DNA of 64,000 nucleotides from Ramlibacter henchirensis (GCF_004682015.1 NZ_SMLM01000001.1:248001-312000), one strand, 5' to 3'; shown: positions 1 to 10,064, counted from the first letter of the stretch. Program-made: numbers and translations. The notes: generated by a model not told the origin, from the letters alone.

Positions 1-46
1 CGAGCCAGGTCGAGAGCCGGTCGACGGCCAGCAGGATTTTCTGCAT
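1..46 (-). CDS. TRAP transporter small permease (DctQ family), 5' end only
   Basis: Only the first 15 codons lie in the window, reading MQKILLAVDRLSTWL, a typical start of a TRAP small membrane subunit. An AAGGA ribosome site sits just upstream of the ATG. The gene follows the TRAP binding-protein gene at 140-1297 on the same strand, which is the usual place for dctQ. DctQ and the large permease DctM form the sodium-driven inner-membrane transporter. The call rests on position and a few residues, so it is moderate. Confidence 0.55.
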   Translation of the reverse strand, partial: MQKILLAVDRLSTWL

Positions 47-90
47 CTTGTCCTTACGAATTCTTCAATGGATGAGGCCTCCAGATGTGC

Positions 91-118
91 GAAAGGGCGG
101 CTGCACCCGCAGCCGCCC
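91..118 (-). terminator. Intercistronic hairpin between dctP and dctQ
   Basis: A perfect 10-bp GC-rich stem (95-104 with 109-118, loop of 4) is followed on the minus strand by TTTC. It lies between the binding-protein gene and the permease gene. Such hairpins often act as partial terminators or 3'-end stabilisers that leave more binding-protein mRNA than permease mRNA; that role here is inferred. Confidence 0.5.
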
Positions 119-139
119 TCCGCACCACCTTGGGGTGGA

Positions 140-1297
140 TCAGGACTTCTTGGTGCCGGCGCCGCCCGCACCGCCGCCACCGTTGCCTGCCTTGGCGAAG
201 TAGCGGTTGTAGGCCATCTTGTAGTCGACCAGGTAGTCGTTCTGCCACTGGCCGGCACGCTGGGCGAACTCGCGCTGGGAATCCAGCACCTTCTTGAACA
301 GCGCGTTGTCCGACTGCTTCTTGGCGACCACCTTGTCCCAGGCGTCCAGCTGCGCGCGCAGGACCGCGTCGGGCGTCTTGTAGAAGTTGACCTTGTCCTT
401 GGTCTTGAGCTCGATGTAGTCCTTCGAATTCCGGTCGATCGCCTTCCAGCTCATGTCGGCGCTGGCCGCCTGCACGGCGTAGTCGATGATGGCCTTGAGG
501 TCCTGCGGCAGGGCGTTGAACTTGCTCTTGTTGAACAGGATCTCGAACTGCTCGCCGCTCTGGTGGAAGCTTTGCAGCATGCAGTTCTTGGCCACGTCCG
601 GGAAGCCCAGGATGCGGTCGGAGGTGGCGTTGTTGAATTCGGCCGCGTCCAGCAGGCCGCGGTCCAGCGCGGGAACGATCTCGCCGCCGGGCAGCGGGTT
701 CACCGCCGCGCCCAGCTCGTTGAAGATGTCCACGGACAGCCCGACGGTGCGGAACTTCAGTCCCTTGATCTGGGCGACGTTGGAGATCGGCTTCTTGAAC
801 CAGCCGAGGGGCTGGCAGGGCTGCGGGCCATACAGGTAGGACACCACGTCCATGTTGATGGACTTGTAGATCTCTTCCAGCAGCGCCTTGCCGCCGCCGT
901 AGTAATGCCAGGACAGCACCATGTTGGGATCCATGCCGAATGCCGGGCCGGAGCCCCACAGCGCGAGCGCTGACTGCTTGCCGTAGTGGTAGGCCACCAC
1001 GCCATGGCCGCCGTCGAGCGTGCCCTTGTTGACCGCCTCGAGGAGCTGGAACGCCGGCACGACCGCGCCCGAGGGCAGCACCTCGATCTTCAGGCGGCCG
1101 CCGGCCATGTCGTTCACCTTCTTGGCGAAGTCGAGGGCGTACTCGTGGAAGATGTCCTTCGCCGGCCAGGTGCTCTGGAACCGGAACGAGGTAGGTGCGG
1201 CCTGCGCCATCACCATCGGAGCGCTCAGCGAGGCGCCGGCGGCGACCGCGGCGCCCTTGAGCAGGCTGCGGCGGCGAGGGGTCGTGGATGTGTTCAT
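140..1297 (-). CDS. TRAP transporter substrate-binding protein, TakP-like, Tat-exported
   Basis: This 385-residue periplasmic protein would capture an organic acid for a TRAP importer. The N-terminus carries a twin-arginine signal (RRRSLLKG, residues about 8-15) followed by a hydrophobic stretch ending near MAQA, so export is probably by Tat. The mature part matches the DctP/TakP fold, a group that often binds 2-oxo acids or mannitol/chloroaromatic-type acids. The C-terminus is Gly/Ala-rich. The small permease gene starts 93 bp downstream after a hairpin. The ligand cannot be assigned from sequence. Confidence 0.85.
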   Translation of the reverse strand: MNTSTTPRRRSLLKGAAVAAGASLSAPMVMAQAAPTSFRFQSTWPAKDIFHEYALDFAKKVNDMAGGRLKIEVLPSGAVVPAFQLLEAVNKGTLDGGHGVVAYHYGKQSALALWGSGPAFGMDPNMVLSWHYYGGGKALLEEIYKSINMDVVSYLYGPQPCQPLGWFKKPISNVAQIKGLKFRTVGLSVDIFNELGAAVNPLPGGEIVPALDRGLLDAAEFNNATSDRILGFPDVAKNCMLQSFHQSGEQFEILFNKSKFNALPQDLKAIIDYAVQAASADMSWKAIDRNSKDYIELKTKDKVNFYKTPDAVLRAQLDAWDKVVAKKQSDNALFKKVLDSQREFAQRAGQWQNDYLVDYKMAYNRYFAKAGNGGGGAGGAGTKKS

Positions 1298-1545
1298 CGC
1301 TTCGTCTCCTGTAGGAAAGCGGGATCGGCTGTGGTTAGCACACTATCTTTGGAGCCTGCTTCGCGGCGCGGTAAGAGGGTTTACACCAACCTTTCTGCGG
1401 CGCTCGCAGGGGCTTTCGTACTTCGGGGGTATCTCTGCCGAAGCCGGGTGGCGGGCGGGGTGCGTGCTGTCAGGCTATTGCCAGCCTTTCCGACCTGGCG
1501 CGCACGAGCGAGGCGCGCACCCGGGGGACTGGCAAAATCGGTTCA

Positions 1546-2010
1546 ATGACCCACGATCCGAAACTGTCCCAGCGGCAGGACGCGCAAGCGCCTCGCGAAA
1601 GCGAGGGCACGCGTCCGGCGGAGGGTTACGCGGGTGACGTCACGCCGCAGCTGGCCTATGACTGGTGGCGAGCCGGCGATGCGGTGCTGGTGGACGTGCG
1701 CAGCGACGCCGAGCGCGAATGGGTCGGCTTCATCCCCGGAGCGGTCGGCATTGCCTGGAAGCAATGGCCCGGCATGGCCGTGAATACCTCATTCGACGAG
1801 CAGTTGCGGGCCGCTGTGCCGCCAGGCAAGAAGGTGGTCATGCTGTGCCGCAGCGGCGTGCGCTCGCAGGCGACCGCCAGGCGCGCCACCGAACTGGGCT
1901 TCGAGGCCTGGAACATCCTCGAAGGTTTCGAGGGCGATCGCGACGAGAGCGGCCATCGCGGCAGCAAGGGCGGCTGGCGCCTGCGCGGCCTGCCGTGGCG
2001 GCAGAACTGA
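1546..2010 (+). CDS. Rhodanese-like sulfurtransferase domain protein
   Basis: This 154-residue protein has a single rhodanese domain. The active-site loop is CRSGVRS with the likely catalytic cysteine at residue 101, and the early DVRSDAERE motif is present near residue 47. Such small cytoplasmic proteins carry persulfide sulfur or act in redox signalling; the acceptor is unknown. It ends with a basic tail. argJ begins 18 bp downstream on the same strand, so the two may be co-transcribed, although no functional link is obvious. Confidence 0.85.
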   Translation: MTHDPKLSQRQDAQAPRESEGTRPAEGYAGDVTPQLAYDWWRAGDAVLVDVRSDAEREWVGFIPGAVGIAWKQWPGMAVNTSFDEQLRAAVPPGKKVVMLCRSGVRSQATARRATELGFEAWNILEGFEGDRDESGHRGSKGGWRLRGLPWRQN

Positions 2011-2028
2011 TCTCTTTCCCAAGACACC

Positions 2029-3255
2029 ATGGCAGTGAACCTTTCCGCCCCGAAAGCGGGCGACCTGCGGCCCGTGCGCGGCCTGTCCATCGGCGTGGCC
2101 GAAGCCGGCGTACGCAAGGCGAACCGGAAGGACCTGACGGTCTTCCTGCTCGAGCCCGGCGCGAGCGTCGGCGGCGTCTTCACGCAGAACCGGTTCTGCG
2201 CAGCGCCGGTGCAGGTCTGCCGTGAACACCTGGCAGGCGGCGACATCCGCGCGCTGGTGGTGAACACCGGCAATGCGAACGCCGGCACCGGCGAGGACGG
2301 ACTGGTCCGTGCCCGCGCCACCTGCATCGCGCTGGCGCGCAAGCTGGAGGTGGCGCCGCAGCAGGTGCTGCCGTTCTCCACCGGCGTCATCATGGAGCCG
2401 CTGCCGCTCGATCGCATCGAGGCGGGCTTGCCCGCGGCCTTGGCCGACGCCAAACCGGACAACTGGCTGCGGGCGGCGGAGGGCATCATGACCACCGATA
2501 CGGTGGCGAAGGCCTTCAGCGCCTCGGTTCGCATCGGCGGCAAGGACGTGGCCGTGACCGGCATCAGCAAGGGGGCCGGCATGATCCGGCCGAACATGGC
2601 GACGATGCTCGGCTTCCTCGCGACGGACGCCTGCATCGCGCAGCCGCTCATGCAGCAGCTGGCGCTGCAACTGGCCGAAGGCTCCTTCAACCGCGTGACC
2701 GTCGATGGCGACACGTCGACGAACGACTCCTTCATCGTCATCGCCACCAACAAGGCCGGGCATGCCCCGATCACTTCATTGGACAGCGTCGAGGGCCGCG
2801 CGCTGGTGCAGGCGATGACGGAAGTGTCGCGGCAGCTGGCCCAGGCGATCGTGCGCGACGGCGAGGGCGCCACCAAGTTCATTGCGGTGCGCGTCGAAGG
2901 CGGCCGCACGGCGCAGGAATGCCGGCAGGTGGCGTACGCGATCGCGCACTCGCCGCTGGTGAAGACGGCTTTCTTTGCGAGCGATCCGAACCTGGGCCGC
3001 ATCCTGGCGGCCGTCGGTTATGCAGGCATCGATGACCTTGACCAGGCCGGCATCGATCTCTGGCTCGATGACGTGCACGTGGCCACGCACGGCGGGCGGC
3101 ACCCGAAGTACCGTGAGGAAGATGGCCAGCGCGTGATGAAGCAGGCCGAGATCACGGTTCGCGTCGGGCTGGGTCGCGGCTCGGCGTCCGACACGGTGTG
3201 GACCTGCGATTTCAGCCACGAGTACGTGAGCATCAACGCGGACTACCGGTCATGA
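2029..3255 (+). CDS. argJ: Bifunctional glutamate N-acetyltransferase / ornithine acetyltransferase ArgJ
   Basis: ArgJ moves the acetyl group from N-acetylornithine to glutamate, recycling acetyl groups in arginine synthesis. The 408-residue length is normal. The self-cleavage site is visible in RPNMATML, with Thr192 as the new N-terminal nucleophile of the beta chain. The segment before it (KGAGMI) is also conserved. The stop overlaps the start of the next gene by 4 bp (ATGA), suggesting translational coupling. Bifunctional versus monofunctional activity cannot be decided here. Confidence 0.96.
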   Translation: MAVNLSAPKAGDLRPVRGLSIGVAEAGVRKANRKDLTVFLLEPGASVGGVFTQNRFCAAPVQVCREHLAGGDIRALVVNTGNANAGTGEDGLVRARATCIALARKLEVAPQQVLPFSTGVIMEPLPLDRIEAGLPAALADAKPDNWLRAAEGIMTTDTVAKAFSASVRIGGKDVAVTGISKGAGMIRPNMATMLGFLATDACIAQPLMQQLALQLAEGSFNRVTVDGDTSTNDSFIVIATNKAGHAPITSLDSVEGRALVQAMTEVSRQLAQAIVRDGEGATKFIAVRVEGGRTAQECRQVAYAIAHSPLVKTAFFASDPNLGRILAAVGYAGIDDLDQAGIDLWLDDVHVATHGGRHPKYREEDGQRVMKQAEITVRVGLGRGSASDTVWTCDFSHEYVSINADYRS

Positions 3256-4124
3256 GCGGCTCGCTGGAGCGACTGCTCGAGCGCGCGATGCAGGTGCTCG
3301 ACCGGCTGGAGGCGGTGCTGCCCAAGCCCTTGTCGTCGCCCGAATGGGATGCATCGATCGCGTGGCGCTACCGCAAGAGGTCCACCGGACACGGCACGCT
3401 CGACCCGGTTCGGCACGTCGCCGGCATTCGCCTGGGCGACCTGAAGGAGATCGAACCGCAGAAGGAAAAGATCGAGCGCAACACCCAGCAGTTCGTGGCC
3501 GGCAAGCCGGCCAACAACGTGCTGCTCACCGGTGCGCGCGGCACCGGCAAGTCCTCGCTGATCAAGGCCTGCCTCAACGAGTACGCGCCCCACGGCTTGC
3601 GGCTGATCGAGGTCGACAAGGCGGACCTCGTGGACCTGCCGGACATCGTGGAAGTGGTGGCGGGCCGGCCGGAGAAGTTCATCGTGTTCTGCGACGACCT
3701 GAGCTTCGAGGAGGGCGAGCCGGGCTACAAGGCGCTCAAGTCCATCCTGGACGGCTCCGTTGCCGCGGCCACGCCCAACGTCCTGATCTACGCCACGAGC
3801 AACAGGCGACATCTCCTGCCCGAGTACATGAAGGAGAACCTCACCTACACGCATACGGAAGACGGCGAAGTTCATCCCGGCGAAGTGGTGGAGGAGAAGA
3901 TCTCGCTGTCCGAGCGGTTCGGCCTGTGGGTGAGCTTCTATCCGTTCACGCAGGACGAGTACCTGGCCATCGCGGCGCAGTGGCTCTCGTCCTTCGGCGT
4001 GCCGCCCGCCGCGATCGAAGCAGCGCGTCCCGAGGCACTGGTCTGGGCGCTGGAGCGCGGATCGCGCAGCGGGCGCGTGGCCTACCAGTTCGCCCGAGAC
4101 TGGGCGGGCCGGCACCCGGCCTGA
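3252..4124 (+). CDS. DUF815-family P-loop ATPase
   Basis: This 290-residue AAA-like ATPase belongs to the DUF815 family, whose cellular role is not established. Walker A is GARGTGKSS near residue 96 and Walker B is [10 protein letters not shown] near residue 145. The start was set at the ATG overlapping the argJ stop because the upstream extension is argJ coding sequence in another frame. The nudix gene overlaps its stop by 1 bp, so argJ, this gene and mutT look like one operon. Confidence 0.85.
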   Translation: MSGSLERLLERAMQVLDRLEAVLPKPLSSPEWDASIAWRYRKRSTGHGTLDPVRHVAGIRLGDLKEIEPQKEKIERNTQQFVAGKPANNVLLTGARGTGKSSLIKACLNEYAPHGLRLIEVDKADLVDLPDIVEVVAGRPEKFIVFCDDLSFEEGEPGYKALKSILDGSVAAATPNVLIYATSNRRHLLPEYMKENLTYTHTEDGEVHPGEVVEEKISLSERFGLWVSFYPFTQDEYLAIAAQWLSSFGVPPAAIEAARPEALVWALERGSRSGRVAYQFARDWAGRHPA

Positions 4125-4594
4125 TGGGCGTGCTCGTCGCCGACCGCGAGCGGCCCCGCGAAGGCGGGCCCGATCGCCAGCACGTGGAGGTCGCGGTCGG
4201 CGTGCTGGTGCGTGCCGACGGCCGCTTCCTGCTCACCAGTCGGCCCGCCGGCAAGGTTTACGCAGGTTACTGGGAGTTCCCCGGCGGCAAGGTGGAGACG
4301 GGCGAGACGGTCGAGGCGGCGCTGCGGCGAGAGCTGATTGAAGAGATCGGCGTGGTCATCGGCCAGGTCCATCCCTGGCGCGTCGAGGTGGTCGACTACC
4401 CGCACGCTCTCGTGCGCCTGAACTTCTGCAAGGTGTTCGAGTGGGAAGGCGAGCTCCACATGCACGAGGGTCAGAGTTGCGCGTGGGAGGTATTGCCCGT
4501 TCAGGTCCGTCCCGTGCTGCCGGGCACGGTGCCGGTGCTGGCGTGGTTTGCGCAGGAGCGGGGCTTCACCGGCCAAACGCACTCGACGGGCTGA
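4124..4594 (+). CDS. mutT: Nudix hydrolase, MutT-like (8-oxo-dGTP diphosphatase)
   Basis: The 156-residue protein carries a full Nudix box (GKVETGETVEAALRRELIEE) near residues 51-70, with the REL..EE metal-binding glutamates. The surrounding YWEFPGG is characteristic of MutT, which removes oxidised dGTP from the nucleotide pool. Its position just before yacG, which lies convergently downstream, is common in betaproteobacteria. The start ATG overlaps the preceding TGA. Another Nudix specificity is possible. Confidence 0.85.
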   Translation: MGVLVADRERPREGGPDRQHVEVAVGVLVRADGRFLLTSRPAGKVYAGYWEFPGGKVETGETVEAALRRELIEEIGVVIGQVHPWRVEVVDYPHALVRLNFCKVFEWEGELHMHEGQSCAWEVLPVQVRPVLPGTVPVLAWFAQERGFTGQTHSTG

Positions 4595-4596
4595 CG

Positions 4597-4806
4597 CTAC
4601 TGAACCTTCGGGTCTCCGAACGGCTGGTCGTCCGGCGGCGAGTCATCCGGCACGCGAAAACTTTCGCTCGCCCAGGCGCCGAGGTCCAGGTTCTTGCAAC
4701 GCTCGCTGCAGAACGGACGCCAGCGGTTCTCGGGCGCGTAGAGGCTTTCGCCTCCGCACTGCGGGCAGGTGACCACGCGGGCCTTCCTCTTTCCACCTTC
4801 CTGCAT
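4597..4806 (-). CDS. yacG: DNA gyrase inhibitor YacG (small zinc protein)
   Basis: This 69-residue protein carries the YacG zinc-binding pattern CPQC followed by FCSERC, then LDLGAW and an acidic tail (PDDSPPDDQ). YacG binds GyrB and restrains gyrase. The ATG at 4806 was chosen because the longer frame upstream is zapD sequence. It follows zapD by 8 bp, the conserved zapD-yacG pair. Confidence 0.94.
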   Translation of the reverse strand: MQEGGKRKARVVTCPQCGGESLYAPENRWRPFCSERCKNLDLGAWASESFRVPDDSPPDDQPFGDPKVQ

Positions 4807-4814
4807 GGCCTGGC

Positions 4815-5570
4815 TCAGGAGCAGAGAGTGAGTTCGAGCTCGGCGCTTTCGTTGCTGGCGTGCAGCCGGTCGCTGCCTTCCTGGCGCATCAGGCGCACCG
4901 AGACCATCAGGCGATTGCCGCTGATCTCCGGGACCAGCCGCCGCGTCGGATCGATGCGCAGACGCAGCAGCTGGAACGTGCGGCCTTGGGGCAGCGTCTG
5001 CTGGAAATGGCCGTCCACGGCCATCACCTTCTGAGGCGTGCCCGAGTCGCGCAGCAGCTTCAGCAGCAGGTGCACCGATTCTGCAAGCGTGCCGAGCGGC
5101 CGTGTCCAGCGCGCGAGGTCCGCGCGGCGGGTGTCCGCATCGAGCTTCTGCCACGCGTAGTAGGCCGGCAGGTCGAACTCGCAGGTGCCGCCGGGAATGC
5201 CGATGCGGCTGCGGATGCTCATCAGCCACTCGTTGTCGGTCAGCGACTGCCCAGCCTTGCCGGGGACGTTGTTCAAGGAGTTGAAGCAGCCGTCGAGACT
5301 GCCCACCACTTCGTCCAGCACGGCTTCGGCGATGGCGGGGTTGCCGCGATAGCTGTTCAGGACGCCCTTCTGCTTCTCCAGGTCCTTCATCACGTCGGAC
5401 TTGAGGTCGGCGCGCGCCGCCACGTCCATCACTTCGAAGATGGTCGCAAGTGCGTAGTGGTGGTCGAGCGGGTGCTCGCGGGGAACCAGCTCACCGAGGC
5501 GCCGGAACAGGTGCTCGAGGCGCAGGTACGTACGGATGCGTTCGTTGAACGGGTATTCGTAAAGGATCAC
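4815..5570 (-). CDS. zapD: Cell division protein ZapD
   Basis: ZapD crosslinks FtsZ filaments at the division ring. The 251-residue length and the start [20 protein letters not shown] match the family closely. The family is mostly helical, with conserved FDLPAYYAW near the middle. It sits between coaE and yacG on the same strand, the standard coaE-zapD-yacG order. Confidence 0.95.
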   Translation of the reverse strand: MILYEYPFNERIRTYLRLEHLFRRLGELVPREHPLDHHYALATIFEVMDVAARADLKSDVMKDLEKQKGVLNSYRGNPAIAEAVLDEVVGSLDGCFNSLNNVPGKAGQSLTDNEWLMSIRSRIGIPGGTCEFDLPAYYAWQKLDADTRRADLARWTRPLGTLAESVHLLLKLLRDSGTPQKVMAVDGHFQQTLPQGRTFQLLRLRIDPTRRLVPEISGNRLMVSVRLMRQEGSDRLHASNESAELELTLCS

Positions 5571-5606
5571 ACTGGGCGGCTGGATCGGGATTGCGCGTCC
5601 GCGCCA

Positions 5607-6212
5607 TCATAGCCCGAAGCCCCTGGCGACCTGCTCCACTCGAGCCTCCAGCTGCTCGAGCGAAAGTCCCTCGTTGAAGATCACGATGTCGGCGGCGGCC
5701 AGGCGGAGCGCGCGCGGCGCCTGGGCCGCGATGATGGTTTCCACCTGCGCCGGCTTGAGCCCGCTGCGGGCCACCACGCGCGCCACCTGCGTGGCCGCGT
5801 GACAGTCCACCACCAGCACCTTGTCGACCTGGTTGCGCCAGCGGCCCGACTCGACCAGCAGCGGGATGTCGAACACGATGCAGCGTGTGCCGCCCTGCAA
5901 TGCGGCCTGCACCTGTCGCTCGACGTCCGCGCCCACCAGCGGATGGATGATGGCTTCCAGGTCGCGCCGCGCCTGCGGGTCGGCATAGGCGGCAGCGCGC
6001 ATGCGCTCGCGATCGAGCGCGCCGTCGGTCGAGATGAATTCGGGGCCGAAGCGCCGGCTGATCGCGGGGATCGCACTGCCGCCGGCCGCCGTCGTCGCAC
6101 GAGAGATCGCATCGGCATCGATCACGGAAGCGCCCCGCGCCTGGAGCATCTGCAGCACCGTGCTCTTGCCGCTGCCGATGCCTCCGGTCAGGCCGATGCG
6201 CACGGCGGCCAC
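5607..6212 (-). CDS. coaE: Dephospho-CoA kinase CoaE
   Basis: CoaE performs the last step of coenzyme A synthesis, phosphorylating the ribose 3'-OH of dephospho-CoA. The P-loop GGIGSGKST lies at the N-terminus and DADAIS follows. A GTG at 6212 next to the pilD stop gives 201 residues, the normal length; a second GTG at 6203 is also possible. The longer upstream frame is pilD sequence. It follows pilD almost without a gap. Confidence 0.93.
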   Translation of the reverse strand: MAAVRIGLTGGIGSGKSTVLQMLQARGASVIDADAISRATTAAGGSAIPAISRRFGPEFISTDGALDRERMRAAAYADPQARRDLEAIIHPLVGADVERQVQAALQGGTRCIVFDIPLLVESGRWRNQVDKVLVVDCHAATQVARVVARSGLKPAQVETIIAAQAPRALRLAAADIVIFNEGLSLEQLEARVEQVARGFGL

Positions 6213-6213
6213 G

Positions 6214-7056
6214 TCAGAGCCCGATGACTTCCAGGATCGAGGAAGGCCCGAACAGGAGTGCAGTGAGGCCCGCCCCGGCGAGGAAGGGACCGAAGGGAAT
6301 CGCGCCGCCTTCACGCAGGTTGTCGCTGAACTTCATGGCGATGCCGATGATGGCACCGATCACGGAGGCCATGAGGATGATGGGCACCAGCGCCTGCCAG
6401 CCGAACCAGGCGCCCAGGGCCGCGAACAGCTTGAAATCGCCGTAGCCCATCCCTTCCTTGCCGGTGAGCAGCTTGAAACCTTGGTACACCAGCCAGAGTG
6501 ACACGTAGCCCGCCGCCGCGCCCCAGACCGCTTGCTGCAGCGGCACGCCCGTCCAGCGCAGCGCCGATGCGATCAGCCCGGCCCAGACCAGCGGCAGCGT
6601 GATGTCGTCCGGCAGCAGCGTGGTGTCCCAATCGATCATCGCGAGCGCCACCAGAGCCGCCGCGAAGCCGCACCAGGCCAGACCGGTCCAGCTGACGCCC
6701 CACTTCCAGCCGCAGAAGGTAAACAGTCCGGCGGTGGCGATCTCGACCAGGGGATAGCGCGCCCCGATCCGCGTGCCGCACTCCGAACACTTCCCGCGCA
6801 GCGCGAGGTAGCTCAGCACCGGGATGTTCTCGTACCACCGGATCAGGTGCCCGCACTGGCGGCAGCGCGAGCGCGGATGCATCAGGTTGAATGGCTCCGC
6901 GGGTTCCGGCGACTTGCCTACCAGTTCGGCGCAATCCGCGGCCCACTGCCGCTCCAGCATCTTCGGGAGGCGGTAGATGACGACGTTGAGGAAGCTGCCA
7001 ACCAGCAGCCCGAGGACGCCGGCCAACGCGGCGTCCATCCCCGGGGAAAGCAACAT
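6214..7056 (-). CDS. pilD: Prepilin leader peptidase / N-methyltransferase PilD
   Basis: PilD cleaves and N-methylates type IV prepilins and type II pseudopilins at the inner membrane. The 280-residue protein has the N-terminal GSFLNVVIYRLP, two CxxC pairs near residues 63-90, several membrane segments, and the two catalytic aspartates in MIDWDT and GYGDFK. It overlaps pilC by 1 bp. No second prepilin peptidase was seen in the window, so it probably also serves the pseudopilins at 48358-57620. Confidence 0.96.
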   Translation of the reverse strand: MLLSPGMDAALAGVLGLLVGSFLNVVIYRLPKMLERQWAADCAELVGKSPEPAEPFNLMHPRSRCRQCGHLIRWYENIPVLSYLALRGKCSECGTRIGARYPLVEIATAGLFTFCGWKWGVSWTGLAWCGFAAALVALAMIDWDTTLLPDDITLPLVWAGLIASALRWTGVPLQQAVWGAAAGYVSLWLVYQGFKLLTGKEGMGYGDFKLFAALGAWFGWQALVPIILMASVIGAIIGIAMKFSDNLREGGAIPFGPFLAGAGLTALLFGPSSILEVIGL

Positions 7057-8273
7057 CAGACGACTTGGCCGAGCTTGAAGATGGGCAGGTACATCGAGAC
7101 GACGATGCCGCCGATGAGGCCGCCGAGGAACACGATGATGATCGGCTCCATCAGGCTCGACAGGCCGGCGACCATGTCGTCGACCTCGGCCTCATAGAAG
7201 TCGGCCGCCTTGCCCAGCATGTGGTCGATGGAGCCGGACTCCTCGCCGATCGCGCACATCTGCAGGACCATGGTCGGGAAGCAGTTGGCGTTGGTCATCG
7301 CGGCCGTCAGGCTGGTGCCGGTGGAGACCTCCTGCTGGATCTTCTCGGTCGCCGTCACGTAGAGGGAGTTGCCGGAGGCGCCGCCCACGGAGTCGAGCGC
7401 TTCAACCAGAGGCACGCCCGCGGCGAACATGGTGGCCAGGGTGCGCGTCCAGCGGGCGATGACCGACTTGTAGACCAGGTCGCCGAACACGGGCAGCTTG
7501 AGCATGAGCCGGTCCATGAACTGCTGGACCTTCTCGTTGCGCTTCCACGCCTGCATGAAGAAGTAGAAGCCGCCACCGATCCCACCGAAGATGACGTACC
7601 AGTACTTGATGAAGAGTTCGCTCATTCCGATCACGAACAAGGTCGGCGCGGGCAGGTCGGCACCGAACGACTTGAACACCTCCTTGAACGCCGGAATGAC
7701 GAAGATCATGATGACCGAAACCACCACGAAGGCCACCACCACGACGGAGATCGGGTACATCAGGGCCGACTTGATCTTCGACTTGATGGCTTCGGTCTTC
7801 TCCATGTAGATCGCAAGCCGGTCGAGCAGCGATTCCAGGATACCGGCGGCCTCGCCGGCCTCGACGAGGTTGCAGTAGAGGTTGTCGAAGTACAGCGGGT
7901 ACTTGCGAAACGCGGCCGACAGGGACGTGCCCGTCTCCACGTCCGCGCGGATGTCGTTCAGCAGCTTGGACACGCTGGCATTCGCATTGCCACGGCCGAC
8001 GATGTCGAACGACTGCAGGAGCGGCACGCCGGCCTTCATCATGGTGGCCAGCTGGCGCGTGAAGATGGCGATGTCCTTCGGCTTGATCTTCTGTCCGGAC
8101 CGCATGCGGCGCTTGCGGACCTTGATCGGCGTGACACCCTGCCGCCGAAGGGCGGACAGGACCTGGTTTTCGCCGCTGGCGCGGGTTTCGCCGCGGACGG
8201 ACTTGCCGTTGCGGTCGCGCCCCTCCCACTCGAATACGAATTCGGTGACCTTGCCTGCTGTTGCCGTCGCCAT
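7056..8273 (-). CDS. pilC: Type IV pilus inner-membrane platform protein PilC
   Basis: PilC is the inner-membrane platform of the type IV pilus and works with the PilB extension ATPase. The 405 residues show two GspF domains with repeated motifs (FTRQLATMMKAGVPLLQSF and ARWTRTLATMFAAGVPLVEAL) and long hydrophobic segments, ending in the conserved GGIVVSMYLPIF. It lies between pilB and pilD on the same strand in the classic pilBCD order. Confidence 0.96.
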   Translation of the reverse strand: MATATAGKVTEFVFEWEGRDRNGKSVRGETRASGENQVLSALRRQGVTPIKVRKRRMRSGQKIKPKDIAIFTRQLATMMKAGVPLLQSFDIVGRGNANASVSKLLNDIRADVETGTSLSAAFRKYPLYFDNLYCNLVEAGEAAGILESLLDRLAIYMEKTEAIKSKIKSALMYPISVVVVAFVVVSVIMIFVIPAFKEVFKSFGADLPAPTLFVIGMSELFIKYWYVIFGGIGGGFYFFMQAWKRNEKVQQFMDRLMLKLPVFGDLVYKSVIARWTRTLATMFAAGVPLVEALDSVGGASGNSLYVTATEKIQQEVSTGTSLTAAMTNANCFPTMVLQMCAIGEESGSIDHMLGKAADFYEAEVDDMVAGLSSLMEPIIIVFLGGLIGGIVVSMYLPIFKLGQVV

Positions 8274-8303
8274 GCGCTACTCCTCTGGTTCCCTTGCCGA
8301 TGG

Positions 8304-10064
8304 CTATTCGTTCGTGCAGCCGAGCACTTCCTCGAGCGAGGTGACGCCCAGCCTTACCTTGTGGAGCCCGGACTTGCGCAGGCTCTTGACGCCCTCGCGC
8401 TCCGCCTGCTCGGCAATCTCCATCGAGCTGCCGTCGCGCAGGATGATGCGCTGGATCTCGTCGCTGATCGGCATGACCTGGTAGATGCCGACCCGGCCCT
8501 TGTAGCCGTTGTTGCAGGCGTTGCAGCCGACCGGGCGGTACGGCGTCCAGGTGCCGTCGACTTCCTCTTCGGAAAAGCCCGCGTCGAGCAGCGTCTCGTG
8601 CGGGATGTCCGCCGGCTGCTTGCAGTTGACGCACAGCCTGCGGGCCAGGCGCTGGGCGGTGATCAGGATGACGCTGGACGCGATGTTGAACGGCGCGATG
8701 CCCATGTTGCGCATCCGCGTGAGCGTGGTCGGCGCGTCGTTCGTGTGCAGCGTGGAGAGCACCAGGTGGCCCGTCTGGGCCGCCTTGATGGCGATGTCGG
8801 CGGTTTCCAGGTCGCGGATTTCGCCGACCATGATGACGTCCGGGTCCTGGCGCAGGAACGACTTGAGCGCTGCGGCGAACGTCAGCCCCGCCTTCTCGTT
8901 CACGTTGACCTGGTTGACGCCGGGCAGGTTGATTTCGGACGGGTCTTCCGCGGTGGAGATGTTCACCCCGGGCTTGTTCAAGATGTTCAGGCAGGTGTAG
9001 AGCGACACCGTCTTGCCCGAGCCGGTCGGGCCGGTGACCAGCACCATGCCGTACGGGCGGCTCACCGCGTTGAGCAGCCGTTCCTTTTCCTCGACCTCGT
9101 AGCCGAGCGCATCGATGCCCAGCTTGGCACTGCTCGGATCCAGGATACGGATCACGATCTTCTCGCCGAACAGCGTGGGCAGCGTGCTGACGCGGAAGTC
9201 GATCACACGGTCCGGACCGACCTTGAGCTTCATGCGCCCGTCCTGCGGCACCCGCTTCTCGGAGATGTCCATCCGCGAGATGACCTTGATGCGCGAGGCG
9301 AGCTTGTCCTTGATGGCAACGGGCGGCGAGGCGATCTCCCGCAGTTCGCCGTCGATGCGGAAACGAACCCGGTAATTGTGCTCGTACGGCTCGAAGTGCA
9401 GGTCCGACGCCCGCATGCTGAAGGCGTCGAGCAGCATCTTGTGCAGGAACTTGACGACCGGTGCGTCATCGACGTCGGAGCTCGCGGAGCTCTTGTCGTC
9501 CTCGTCGATGACCGACTCGTCCATGGTGGACTCGTCGAACTCGAAGTCCTCGCCGACGATGCTCTCCATCGCCTGGCTGGCGCTGGCGGAGGTCGCTTCG
9601 ACCATCCGGGTCAGCTTGTCGTACTCGGCGATGACCCAGTCCACGCCCATCTGCGTGGCGAACTTGATCTTGTCGGCGGTCTGCTGGTCGGACGGGTCGG
9701 CGGTGGCGACGATCAGGCGGTTATTGCGCTTGGAAAGCACCACCACGCGGTATTGCTGGCACAGCTTGACGTCCAGCAGGTTCTTGGGCAGGCGCTGCAC
9801 GTCGACCGCGTCGAGGTCCAGCAGCGGAGCGCCGAACGCCGAGGACATCGTGTGCGCCAGGTCAGCCGCGGATACAGCCCCCGAGCCTGTCAGTTCGGCG
9901 ATGAAGCTGCTGCGGTTGGCCTGCGCCTTGCGATACAGCTCCTCGGCCGACTTCTGTCCGAGCTTGCCGGCGGACACCAAGGCCCGTGCCAGGCCGGGGA
10001 GGGCAAGCGAGGCTGGTTCGGACAGTCCGGGATCGGCGGCGGCCATGCGTGGTTGGTAAATCAC
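8304..10064 (-). CDS. pilB: Type IV pilus assembly ATPase PilB
   Basis: PilB is the hexameric cytoplasmic motor for pilus extension. The 586 residues contain an N-terminal GspE-N domain, Walker A GPTGSGKT, an Asp box, the HLVLSTLHTND segment, and a tetracysteine zinc motif (CVNC and CNAC). The GTG start at 10064 has a GAGG ribosome site about 5 bases upstream; an in-frame ATG at 10046 lacks one and would shorten it by six residues. It heads the pilBCD cluster. Confidence 0.95.
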   Translation of the reverse strand: MIYQPRMAAADPGLSEPASLALPGLARALVSAGKLGQKSAEELYRKAQANRSSFIAELTGSGAVSAADLAHTMSSAFGAPLLDLDAVDVQRLPKNLLDVKLCQQYRVVVLSKRNNRLIVATADPSDQQTADKIKFATQMGVDWVIAEYDKLTRMVEATSASASQAMESIVGEDFEFDESTMDESVIDEDDKSSASSDVDDAPVVKFLHKMLLDAFSMRASDLHFEPYEHNYRVRFRIDGELREIASPPVAIKDKLASRIKVISRMDISEKRVPQDGRMKLKVGPDRVIDFRVSTLPTLFGEKIVIRILDPSSAKLGIDALGYEVEEKERLLNAVSRPYGMVLVTGPTGSGKTVSLYTCLNILNKPGVNISTAEDPSEINLPGVNQVNVNEKAGLTFAAALKSFLRQDPDVIMVGEIRDLETADIAIKAAQTGHLVLSTLHTNDAPTTLTRMRNMGIAPFNIASSVILITAQRLARRLCVNCKQPADIPHETLLDAGFSEEEVDGTWTPYRPVGCNACNNGYKGRVGIYQVMPISDEIQRIILRDGSSMEIAEQAEREGVKSLRKSGLHKVRLGVTSLEEVLGCTNE

